Source of the DNA: Chloroflexota bacterium
Lineage (GTDB): Bacteria > Chloroflexota > Dehalococcoidia > GIF9 > UBA5629
Reading direction: 5' to 3'
Length of the DNA stretch: 13,740 nucleotides
NCBI GenBank assembly: GCA_026389635.1
Contig: JAPLHM010000015.1
Span: forward strand, 1 to 13,740
Each line of letters begins with the position of its first letter. Positions within the stretch are counted from its first letter, which is position 1. Shown piece by piece: positions 1 through 5,476 of the stretch. A program made the position numbers and the translations under genes. The notes beneath the pieces were generated by a model. It had not been told where the DNA came from. It made no database searches and saw only the letters and a list, made by a program, of their open reading frames with translations.

Positions 1-424
1 AGGCGCCTCCATAAATAAAAAAAGGCACATCTGAGCCAAGGCCGGCCCCGATAGCCGCCAGTTGCTCCATATTCAGTTCGAGTTGCCAGAGCCTGTTAAG
101 GCCGCGCAGCACGGCTGCGGCATCGCTGCTTCCACCCCCTAACCCGGCTCCCACGGGTATGTTCTTCTCCAGCCCAATAAGCGCTCCCTTCGAACATCCC
201 GCAAATTTCCCCAGGGCTTCGGCAGCCTTTAAAATAATGTTGGCATGGTCCGGCAGCCCGGGCAGGCTGAAATTCAGCTTTATGTGGCTGGCAGGTTCCA
301 GCGTTAACACGTCGTAGAGGCTCACGGTCTGCATGACGCTGGCAATCTCGTGATAGCCGTCGGCGCGCCTGCCCAGTACCTCAAGCACCAGGTTAACCTT
401 GGCAAAGGCCTTGAGTGTCAGCAC
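1..424 (-). CDS. ispE: 4-diphosphocytidyl-2-C-methyl-D-erythritol kinase (IspE), 3' end outside window
   Basis: IspE phosphorylates CDP-methylerythritol at the 2-OH with ATP, a cytosolic step of the MEP (non-mevalonate) isoprenoid pathway. The 141 residues in the window read LTLKAFAKVNLVLEVLG..., matching the conserved IspE opening, followed by RRADGYHEI and the GHMP-kinase ATP loop PVGAGLGGGSSDAAA around residues 91-105, then GLGSDVPFF. The start chosen is GTG at 424-422, which lies inside the last codons of rsmA, giving a 7-base overlap (418-424) and suggesting translational coupling; GGAAG lies just upstream. No stop occurs before the window edge, so the C-terminal half is outside. Identity is secure from the motifs; only the exact start codon is uncertain. 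Confidence 0.95.
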   Translation of the reverse strand, partial: MLTLKAFAKVNLVLEVLGRRADGYHEIASVMQTVSLYDVLTLEPASHIKLNFSLPGLPDHANIILKAAEALGKFAGCSKGALIGLEKNIPVGAGLGGGSSDAAAVLRGLNRLWQLELNMEQLAAIGAGLGSDVPFFIYGGA

Positions 425-1287
425 CTTTCACTTCCGGCTACCCTGTAGAGGGCCGCCCACTCGTCCAGGGTGAGTGTCCCCGGCCGCCTGCCGGGGTCTA
501 TACCGGCAAGGCGCAGCAGATTGTCTGCTTCTGCTGCTTCACTTTTCAGGCCGATGGCCAGTGAATTACGGAGTTGTTTGCGCGGGGAGGCGAAACCGCA
601 ATGCAGGAACTCCAGGAAATCATCGATATCACCAATGCCCGGCGCCGGCCCCGGCAGCATGTTGAATTTGACGACGGCAGAATCCACCCGTGGCACGGGG
701 TAAAAGGAGGCTGCCGGCACGGTGAAAATGATCTCCGGGTTGCTGAAAAGCCGCATGCTGACGGCTAAAAATCCCATCCTGCCCTCAGGGGCTGTGACCT
801 CACGGGCCACCTCCTCCTGCATCATCATAACCATCAGCGCCGGCCTATTGGCCGCGCGTGTGAAATAGCGCAGGATAGGGGAGGTGATGTAGTAGGGGAT
901 ATTGGCCACGACTTTGTAGGAGGACCACCCTACGAGGGCGTTCAAATCCTGCTTGAGGATGTCGGCCTGGACGATCTTGACGTTAGGGTAGCCGCCCAGC
1001 TTTTTAGCGAGCTTCAGCGCCAGGATATCGTCGAGTTCGACCGCGATGACTTTGCCGGCGGCGGCGGCAAGCTTCTCCGTGAGCGCCCCCAGGCCGGGAC
1101 CAACCTCCAGCACCGTATCCTCCGCAGTCAGGCAGGCAACCTCGATGATAGCATCCCTGATAGAGTCGTCCACGAGGAAGTTCTGCCCCAGGCTCTTGCG
1201 GACCCTAAAGCCGTGGCTTCTGAGCCTTCTCTGTACCGCGCGGTTGGGCTCTCTGTTCTTGTGTGGCAAGCTGTCCGTTGCCTTCAT
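418..1287 (-). CDS. rsmA: 16S rRNA (adenine(1518)-N(6)/adenine(1519)-N(6))-dimethyltransferase RsmA (KsgA)
   Basis: RsmA dimethylates two adjacent adenines in the 3'-terminal loop of 16S rRNA using S-adenosylmethionine, late in 30S assembly. At 289 residues from ATG 1287 it has family length. Visible elements: KSLGQNFLVDDS (31-42), SAM motif I LEVGPGLGALT (60-70), acidic ribose ligand in AVELD (82-86), catalytic NIPYY (129-133), FYPVPRVDSAVV (195-206) and FASPRKQLRNSL (232-243). An upstream GTG at 1308 would add seven residues, but these codons lie inside the SRP RNA 3' strand, so ATG 1287 is preferred. No Shine-Dalgarno sequence precedes either start. The gene follows the SRP RNA by about 10 bases and overlaps ispE at its stop, so SRP RNA, rsmA and ispE may form one transcription unit. 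Confidence 0.96.
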   Translation of the reverse strand: MKATDSLPHKNREPNRAVQRRLRSHGFRVRKSLGQNFLVDDSIRDAIIEVACLTAEDTVLEVGPGLGALTEKLAAAAGKVIAVELDDILALKLAKKLGGYPNVKIVQADILKQDLNALVGWSSYKVVANIPYYITSPILRYFTRAANRPALMVMMMQEEVAREVTAPEGRMGFLAVSMRLFSNPEIIFTVPAASFYPVPRVDSAVVKFNMLPGPAPGIGDIDDFLEFLHCGFASPRKQLRNSLAIGLKSEAAEADNLLRLAGIDPGRRPGTLTLDEWAALYRVAGSERC

Positions 1288-1297
1288 AAATAATAAA

Positions 1298-1566
1298 GGG
1301 CCGTGCACCCGGCTGTCGATAGTGTCCTTCAGCTTACGTCCGCCAGCCAGCTCCGGCCAGGTGACCCTGCGTCACCCGGAGCTCACTATTTACCGCTGCT
1401 TCCTTCCGGACCTGACGGGATTCATAGCCCTCCGCCGCGCAAGACCCAACCTTCAACACCGCTTAACCGTTGCAGTTCTGAACAACAGGACCTCGAGCCG
1501 GGATTCAGCCCCGCTATAGCGGATCTCGGGTACAGGGCACCGCTGGTTCCCCGCTTAGCACGGCCC
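1298..1566 (-). ncRNA. ffs: Signal recognition particle RNA, large bacterial type with Alu domain
   Basis: This is the RNA scaffold of the signal recognition particle, which with Ffh targets nascent membrane and secreted proteins. The minus strand carries the invariant domain IV loop GTCAGGTCCGGAAGGAAGCA within 1395-1416 (GGAA tetraloop and asymmetric loop). The 5' part has the Alu-domain signature GTGCTAAGCGGGG, GCGGTGCCCTGTACCCG and TCCGCTATAGCGGG (about 1510-1560). The ends pair: GGGCCGTGC at 1566-1558 with GCACGGCCC at 1306-1298. The implied length is about 269 nt, like the roughly 270-nt RNAs of Gram-positive bacteria rather than the 114-nt 4.5S RNA of E. coli. The helix GCTCCGGGTGAC.../...GTCACCTGGCCGGAGC around 1350-1382 fits helix 5. 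Exact ends are inferred from the terminal pairing and the promoter. Confidence 0.95.
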
Positions 1567-1573
1567 AACCCAA

Positions 1574-1602
1574 ATACTACAGTTTAAGCGCTTTCTTTTC
1601 AA
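1574..1602 (-). promoter_or_regulatory. Promoter of the SRP RNA gene
   Basis: On the minus strand TTGAAA (1602-1597) is followed after exactly 17 bases by TAGTAT (1579-1574). Transcription would begin 7-8 bases later, at or next to G1566, which is precisely the first base of the terminal helix of the SRP RNA. The -35 element begins 2 bases beyond the stop codon of the upstream metallophosphoesterase gene. Confidence 0.75.
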
Positions 1603-1604
1603 GG

Positions 1605-2336
1605 TCAAACACCTGATCCCAGCCTGCTCACCAGGAGTCCGGGCAGGCCCGCTTTTTCCATCCTGGCCTGCGTTGTCTCGATATCGTAAGCTACCCTGTA
1701 ATGGTAAAAGGCTCGCTCTTCAGAGTCGTATATGGCGTATCCGGCGCGCGGGTCCCCGTCCCGCGGTTGCCCCACCCCTCCGGGGTTAATAATCAGGCGA
1801 CTGTCCCCCAGCCTGAGTGTGTCGCCGTTGTCCATGTGCCCCTCGTTAACTGATGTCTGGTCCTGCTCGAAAACAAAGGGGACATGGGTGTGCCCTACCA
1901 GGCAATATTTGGTATCGAAACACCTGAAATTATCGGACGCCGTAAAAGCATGGGCGATATATTCCCAGAGCGGCGACCTGGGGCTGCCATGGACCAGCGT
2001 AAAATCGTCCAGTACCAGCACCTCCGGCATACCCAGTAAGAAATCCCGGTCGTCACCGCTCAACTGGCCGGAGGTCCAGCGGTTGGCGCGGGCGGCATCC
2101 GAGTTGAAATCACCGATATCTATTTTCCCCACGGCAGCCAGATCGTGGTTGCCGCATACGCAGACCGGGTCAAGTGTCTTGAGCAGGCTGATGCAGGCCG
2201 AGGGATCTGGGCCATAACCTACCACGTCGCCCAGGCACCAGGCATGGCCGAAGCCCCCGTGGTTGTGCGCGTCCTCCAAAACCGCCTCGAAAGCCTCCAG
2301 GTTGCTGTGGATGTCAGCGATGACGAGGTATTTCAT
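1605..2336 (-). CDS. Calcineurin-like metallophosphoesterase (YfcE/ApaH-like phosphodiesterase fold)
   Basis: A cytosolic 243-residue two-metal phosphoesterase. All five family blocks are visible: DIH (8-10), GDVVGYGPDP (36-45), GNHD (62-65), LVHGSP and GHTH, supplying the Asp, His and Asn metal ligands. It resembles the small stand-alone phosphoesterases annotated as predicted phosphodiesterases, whose substrates are usually unknown; I infer no specific substrate. Start: ATG 2336 begins MKYLVIADIH, the expected first beta strand. An in-frame ATG at 2366 would add ten unlikely residues, although GGGAGG lies next to it. An extended -10 (2346-2354) sits only 9 bases before ATG 2336, so the mRNA should have almost no leader. 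It is divergent from the Fic gene and lies immediately upstream of the SRP RNA promoter. Confidence 0.9.
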   Translation of the reverse strand: MKYLVIADIHSNLEAFEAVLEDAHNHGGFGHAWCLGDVVGYGPDPSACISLLKTLDPVCVCGNHDLAAVGKIDIGDFNSDAARANRWTSGQLSGDDRDFLLGMPEVLVLDDFTLVHGSPRSPLWEYIAHAFTASDNFRCFDTKYCLVGHTHVPFVFEQDQTSVNEGHMDNGDTLRLGDSRLIINPGGVGQPRDGDPRAGYAIYDSEERAFYHYRVAYDIETTQARMEKAGLPGLLVSRLGSGV

Positions 2337-2345
2337 GGAGGGTAA

Positions 2346-2354
2346 ATTATAACA
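2346..2354 (-). promoter_or_regulatory. Extended -10 promoter element of the metallophosphoesterase gene
   Basis: The minus strand reads TGTTATAAT (TGn plus a perfect TATAAT). The 17-base-upstream position holds CAATTG, a poor -35, which fits an extended -10 promoter. The ATG at 2336 starts 10 bases after the hexamer, so transcription should start within about three bases of the start codon. Confidence 0.6.
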
Positions 2355-2374
2355 TACACCTCCCATTCAATTGG

Positions 2375-2404
2375 TTGTCTTATACGCTCCGGCAGGTGTA
2401 TAGT
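2375..2404 (+). promoter_or_regulatory. Candidate promoter in the divergent region before the Fic gene
   Basis: TTGTCT (2375-2380) and TATAGT (2399-2404) are separated by 18 bases on the plus strand. If used, it would give a leader of about 130 bases before the Fic start, covering the small candidate ORF at 2476. A nearer -10-like CATAAT at 2512-2517 is an alternative. Neither is strong evidence. Confidence 0.3.
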
Positions 2405-2475
2405 AAGGACAACAATTAGCAACTTTTCATAGCGCGCGGCGACAACGGTAACCTGTGGAGATAATTAAAGCCGCT

Positions 2476-2547
2476 ATGCCATCGATTAAGAAAGAAACGG
2501 CAAGGTTTTTGCATAATATTGAGGTGTGGAGGAAAATAGCAGGATGA
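2476..2547 (+). CDS. Possible 23-residue leader ORF overlapping the Fic start (unrecognised)
   Basis: ATG 2476 opens a 23-codon frame that begins MPSIKK, ends WRKIAG, is rich in Lys and Arg, and stops at TGA 2545-2547. The stop overlaps the preferred Fic start as ATGA (2544-2547), the arrangement typical of translational coupling. An in-frame GTG at 2455 would lengthen it to 31 codons. There is no good ribosome binding site, and a -10-like CATAAT (2512-2517) lies inside it, so it may not be translated. I do not recognise the peptide; it is much shorter than known class I Fic antitoxins, and this Fic carries its own inhibitory helix. The regular 4-base overlap is the only real support. Confidence 0.25.
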   Translation: MPSIKKETARFLHNIEVWRKIAG

Positions 2548-3638
2548 AACCATATTTACCCGAAATGCTTCCATTGAAGTCATTGAACTGGGTTGAGTTC
2601 ATCCACCTGATAGGCGAGGCTAACCGCGAACTTGCACTCTATGAAGGAATATTAAAGGGCATCGTCAACCCGGCGGTCTTTCTTTCGCCCCTGACCATGC
2701 AGGAAGCAGTGCTATCGTCACGGATCGAGGGTACGCAAGCTACGCTTGAAGAGGTGCTGGAATATCAGGCTCTTCCCAAGAAAGAAGCTGCTAAAGAACA
2801 GGATATTTTGGAGATCATCAACTACCGCGATGCCCTTGATTATGCCGTAGATTATTTGCGAAAAAAACCAATCGGCCTGAATCTTATTAAAGAGATTCAT
2901 GGTAGATTACTGGACAGCGTTCGCGGCCGGAATAAAGCCAGGGGCCATTTCAGAACAACGCAGAATTATATCGGCAGACCTGGCACACCCATCGAGCAAG
3001 CCAGTTACGTGCCGCCGGCGCCGGACCGGTTGATGGAACTGTTGTCCAACTTCGAGAAATACATTCACTACGAAGAAAAAGATCCACTGGTGCAGATGGC
3101 CATAGTCCATGCGCAGTTTGAGTGCATACACCCATTCCTGGACGGCAACGGGCGAGTGGGAAGAATACTGATACCGCTCTTTCTCATGGAGAAAAAGCTG
3201 CTGGACAGCCCGGTATTCTATATAAGCGCCTATCTGGAAACGCATAGGGATACCTACTATGAAAATTTAAATGCCCTCTCGAAGAAACGTAAGTGGGAGG
3301 ACTGGATCATTTTTTTCCTGGGAGCGGTGATTGAGCAGGCCCGTAGCAACAGCGGGAAAGCCAGCCAAATATTAAGGCTCTACAATGATATGAAAGAGCG
3401 GGTTCCGGATATCACACACTCACAGTACGCTATACGCGTGATCAACCTCCTATTCGGAAAGCCGCTGTTCAACAGCCAGGAGTTTACGAAGGAACTCCAT
3501 ATTCCCAAAACAAGTGCGGTGAGGATTTTGAATCAACTTGAAACGACCAATATTATTTCAGTTATACATGAGGGGAAAGGCACGAGACCCGCATTGTTGC
3601 GGTTCAATAAGCTTGCGGAGATAGTAGAACAAACATAA
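2544..3638 (+). CDS. Fic-family AMPylase with N-terminal inhibitory helix and C-terminal winged helix
   Basis: Fic proteins transfer AMP (sometimes another nucleotide phosphate) from ATP to a hydroxyl on a target protein. From ATG 2544 it is 364 residues; positions here count from the upstream GTG 2526 (370 residues). The catalytic motif HPFLDGNGRVGR is intact at 202-213 (His202, Asp206, Asn208, Arg210, Arg213). The inhibitory motif SSRIEG (64-69) has the S-x-x-x-E-G form, making this a class II Fic whose Glu68 should hold the enzyme off. Before the motif lies the flap region around YVPPAP (161-166). The C-terminus (about 295-365) looks like a winged helix, with SQEFTKELHIPKTSAVRILNQL as helix-turn-helix. 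GGAGG at 2528-2532 favours ATG 2544. Target unknown. The winged helix and the flanking repeats suggest DNA binding and autoregulation, which is inference. Confidence 0.93.
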   Translation: MKPYLPEMLPLKSLNWVEFIHLIGEANRELALYEGILKGIVNPAVFLSPLTMQEAVLSSRIEGTQATLEEVLEYQALPKKEAAKEQDILEIINYRDALDYAVDYLRKKPIGLNLIKEIHGRLLDSVRGRNKARGHFRTTQNYIGRPGTPIEQASYVPPAPDRLMELLSNFEKYIHYEEKDPLVQMAIVHAQFECIHPFLDGNGRVGRILIPLFLMEKKLLDSPVFYISAYLETHRDTYYENLNALSKKRKWEDWIIFFLGAVIEQARSNSGKASQILRLYNDMKERVPDITHSQYAIRVINLLFGKPLFNSQEFTKELHIPKTSAVRILNQLETTNIISVIHEGKGTRPALLRFNKLAEIVEQT

Positions 3639-3768
3639 TGTACCATCAATGGTACATAACCAGATTTATGTACCACGCTAAGACAATTTGCGATACGTTA
3701 TTTAGCGTCCCATCGATGGTACGCTATTCTTTTAGCGTACCATTAAATCATATATATGGTACGCTAAA
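3638..3768. repeat. Cluster of three inverted repeats sharing TAGCGTACCAT / GTACCAT elements
   Basis: IR1 (3638-3657): ATGTACCAT, CA, ATGGTACAT, perfect 9-base arms, overlapping the last base of the Fic stop. A single half-site ATGTACCACGCTA follows at 3668-3680. IR2 (3703-3726): arms TAGCGTCCCATC and GATGGTACGCTA with no spacer and one mismatch at 3709. IR3 (3731-3768): arms TTTAGCGTACCAT and ATGGTACGCTAAA, perfect 13-base arms around a 12-base AT-rich loop. The repeated element suggests several binding sites for one dimeric DNA-binding protein, plausibly the Fic winged helix. IR3, followed by a T-rich run (3769-3779), could also act as a transcript-end hairpin. The stretch carries no convincing gene. 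Confidence 0.85.
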
Positions 3769-3852
3769 TGTTTTGTTGATATTCTATGTCACGAAACTGG
3801 GAGCAGTAATCACAAAAGGAAACAACGTGGTGTCCCTGAAATGGAGAATGCT

Positions 3853-4254
3853 ATGTATTATTTCGCCTACGCTTCCAACATGAACCGCAAACAGATGGCC
3901 GAGCGCTGCCCTGATGCCAAAGCCAGGGTTGTAGCCACTCTGCCCAATTTCAAGCTCGTTTTTACCGGATACTCGCGGCTGCGCAAGGGCGCGGTGGCTA
4001 CTATCAGGGGCTCGAAAGGCGACAAGGTCATGGGTGCAGTTTACGAGATAAGCGAGGCCGGACTGCGCAAGTTAGATAAACATGAAAATTATCCTGTCGA
4101 ATATACGCACTTAGACGTGCGCGTCTTCACCGACAGCGGCGAAACTTACGACGCCATGACCTTCATCAAGGCCAGGCAGGAGGAGGAGGGCCAACCCTCC
4201 GCCGAATACCGCGCCCTTATACAGCAGGGTTATCGCGATTGGGGCATTATCTGA
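3853..4254 (+). CDS. Gamma-glutamylcyclotransferase-like (GGCT/AIG2 fold) protein
   Basis: A 133-residue protein of the gamma-glutamylcyclotransferase fold, cytosolic enzymes that release 5-oxoproline from gamma-glutamyl amino acids or amines. The opening YYFAYASNMN is the family's substrate loop (usual form YGSN or YASN), and LDKHENYPVEY (about 72-82) carries the Glu expected as the catalytic acid/base. The start is ATG 3853, with GGAG at 3843-3846 six bases upstream; ATG 3841 in the same frame has no such site and would add four residues. The fold is well supported, but the true substrate is not: many bacterial members have no known reaction. It follows the inverted-repeat cluster and converges with the cyclophilin gene, leaving only nine bases between stops. 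Confidence 0.85.
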   Translation: MYYFAYASNMNRKQMAERCPDAKARVVATLPNFKLVFTGYSRLRKGAVATIRGSKGDKVMGAVYEISEAGLRKLDKHENYPVEYTHLDVRVFTDSGETYDAMTFIKARQEEEGQPSAEYRALIQQGYRDWGII

Positions 4255-4263
4255 GCCGGCAGC

Positions 4264-4905
4264 CTAATTGCTCTCTGTAATAATTACCTCGGTCATCTTA
4301 TCGCCGATAACCAGTTGCTTGAGCACGTCCGTGCCCTGCGTGAGCTGACCAAAAACCGTGTGAATGCCATCCAGGTGTGGTTGCGGTGCGAAGCAAATAA
4401 AGAACTGGCTGCCCCCAGTATTGGGTTGCGCTGTTTTAGCCATTGAAAGGGCGCCTGTCACATGCTTCCTCTGGTTGATTTCATCCGGGATTGTGTAGCC
4501 TGGCCCACCGCTGCCATCGCCCTTTGGATCACCGCCCTGGACCATAAAGCTGGGTATTATGCGGTGGAAGGTCAGCCCATTATAGAACCCCTTGCGCGCC
4601 AGGGAAACGAAACTGTTCACTGTTACCGGCGCGTCCTGCGGATACAGCTCCAGGGTCAGGTCGCCCCTGGCTGTCTTAATAACGGCGCTATATTTTTTGT
4701 TTACATCGATGACCATGGGAATCGGTGAGTTAAGGCTTTTTGCCGGTTGAGAGGATGGCATTTTAATTACTCCTGTCAGAAATAGTGTTAATACTACGCC
4801 TGCTATCAATACTGCTGCAATTACAGGTATTACAATCTTCATATTTTGATACCACTCTTTCTTCTGTATTATCTTTTTCTTGTTCTTATTCTTTTTCTTC
4901 GACAT
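4264..4905 (-). CDS. Membrane-anchored cyclophilin-type peptidyl-prolyl cis-trans isomerase
   Basis: Cyclophilins speed cis-trans isomerisation of X-Pro bonds during folding. From ATG 4905 the protein has 213 residues: a very Lys-rich cytosolic tail (1-17), one hydrophobic segment (about 24-46), a linker, then the cyclophilin domain (about 72-211), so the domain should face outside the membrane. The catalytic block is FHRIIPSFMVQGGDPKGDGS (113-132, Arg115), followed by GALSMAKTAQPNTGGSQFFI (151-170) and PHLDGIHTVFG (176-186). His177 replaces the Trp that binds cyclosporin in CypA, as in many bacterial members, so the drug should bind poorly. AAGGAGGA ten bases upstream sets the start; in-frame upstream ATGs are not supported. 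It lies downstream of the zinc-ribbon gene on the same strand, probably in one transcript. Confidence 0.92.
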   Translation of the reverse strand: MSKKKNKNKKKIIQKKEWYQNMKIVIPVIAAVLIAGVVLTLFLTGVIKMPSSQPAKSLNSPIPMVIDVNKKYSAVIKTARGDLTLELYPQDAPVTVNSFVSLARKGFYNGLTFHRIIPSFMVQGGDPKGDGSGGPGYTIPDEINQRKHVTGALSMAKTAQPNTGGSQFFICFAPQPHLDGIHTVFGQLTQGTDVLKQLVIGDKMTEVIITESN

Positions 4906-4995
4906 TAAACTTGAATCCTCCTTCATATAAGTTTTTATAAACAGAGCGCTGCCCGCAGGCAGCACCCCAGGACGCCTATTTTTAAAGCTAATATA

Positions 4996-5364
4996 TTACC
5001 AGCTTCCGAACAACGATGTGTAGCCCAGAGCCAGCCTTACCAGCATGTATCCCAGAAAGATGACACCCGACAGGAATATCCACAGGCAAAGCATGCGCCA
5101 GAAAAGACCCCAGGCAAGTCCCCAGGTAGGTTTCACATCAAGTTGCCTGTGATGATGGGAGTCCGGGGCCACGGCGGGTGTCACCGCCTGTTGGGGCATC
5201 GCCATACCTGTGACCATGGAGGCAGGAGCAGCTATGCCTGTTACGATAGGCATATGGGGAATCTGCCGCTGGCTACCACCCAGGTGTGCTCCGCAGGCTA
5301 CACAAAACTGCTGGTTGGCAGCATTCTGTGAGCCGCAATTCTGGCACGTTACCATCTGCTGCAT
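4996..5364 (-). CDS. Zinc-ribbon protein with one C-terminal membrane segment (unknown function)
   Basis: A 122-residue protein with a short zinc ribbon: CQNC (7-10) and CVAC (21-24) spaced as in zinc_ribbon_2 domains. A low-complexity linker rich in Met, Ala, Pro and Val follows (about 35-68), then a His run (70-72), and one hydrophobic segment (about 82-112) at the C-terminus. The ribbon is therefore probably cytosolic and tethered to the membrane. I do not know a function; such proteins are common in Chloroflexota and Gram-positive bacteria. Start: ATG 5364 with AGGCGGTG upstream; ATG 5355 is an alternative. A strong promoter sits 30-58 bases upstream. The membrane-anchored cyclophilin gene follows after 90 bases, so both may serve the cell envelope together (inference). 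Confidence 0.75.
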   Translation of the reverse strand: MQQMVTCQNCGSQNAANQQFCVACGAHLGGSQRQIPHMPIVTGIAAPASMVTGMAMPQQAVTPAVAPDSHHHRQLDVKPTWGLAWGLFWRMLCLWIFLSGVIFLGYMLVRLALGYTSLFGSW

Positions 5365-5393
5365 ATTTCACCGCCTGCGCTTTACTTTCCTGC

Positions 5394-5422
5394 ATTATAT
5401 ACGGGGTTTTGCAGTATATCAA
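5394..5422 (-). promoter_or_regulatory. Sigma-70-type promoter of the zinc-ribbon/cyclophilin unit
   Basis: On the minus strand TTGATA (5422-5417), 17 bases, and a perfect TATAAT (5399-5394). Expected transcription start is near 5387, giving a leader of about 23 bases with AGGCGGTG before ATG 5364. This is the best classical two-element promoter in the window and is back to back with the thiL promoter. Confidence 0.75.
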
Positions 5423-5461
5423 GGCCTGCCGGCTTTTTCTTCCTGCCCGCTCATTTCCCTG

Positions 5462-5470
5462 TGCTATAAT
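5462..5470 (+). promoter_or_regulatory. Extended -10 promoter element of thiL, predicted leaderless
   Basis: TGCTATAAT ends only six bases before the ATG at 5477, so the expected start of transcription coincides with the start codon. No good -35 lies 16-18 bases upstream. The surrounding 16 bases CCCTGTGCTATAATCA (5457-5472) are identical to those of the rsfS promoter. Confidence 0.65.
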
Positions 5471-5476
5471 CACGTC

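Noticed and set aside
1288..1308. Alternative rsmA start at GTG 1308
   Set aside because: The added codons are the 3' strand of the SRP RNA terminal helix, and there is no ribosome binding site.
1046..1519. Long plus-strand open frames across the rsmA 5' end and the SRP RNA region (also 1303-1587)
   Set aside because: They are antisense to rsmA and to the SRP RNA, show no recognisable domain, and the structured RNA explains the conservation of the sequence.
3638..3883. 81-codon plus-strand frame starting at the Fic stop
   Set aside because: Its codons are mostly the inverted repeats read as protein, and it overlaps the supported start of the GGCT-like gene in another frame.
4948..4963. Hairpin GCTGCC-CGCA-GGCAGC between the zinc-ribbon and cyclophilin genes as a terminator
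   Set aside because: Only a 6-base stem with no clear T-run on the minus strand; at best an attenuator. Its position fits either reading, so I leave it uncalled.
5210..5476. N-terminal extension of the thiL frame
   Set aside because: It runs antisense to the zinc-ribbon gene and across both divergent promoters; ThiL homology begins at ATG 5477.
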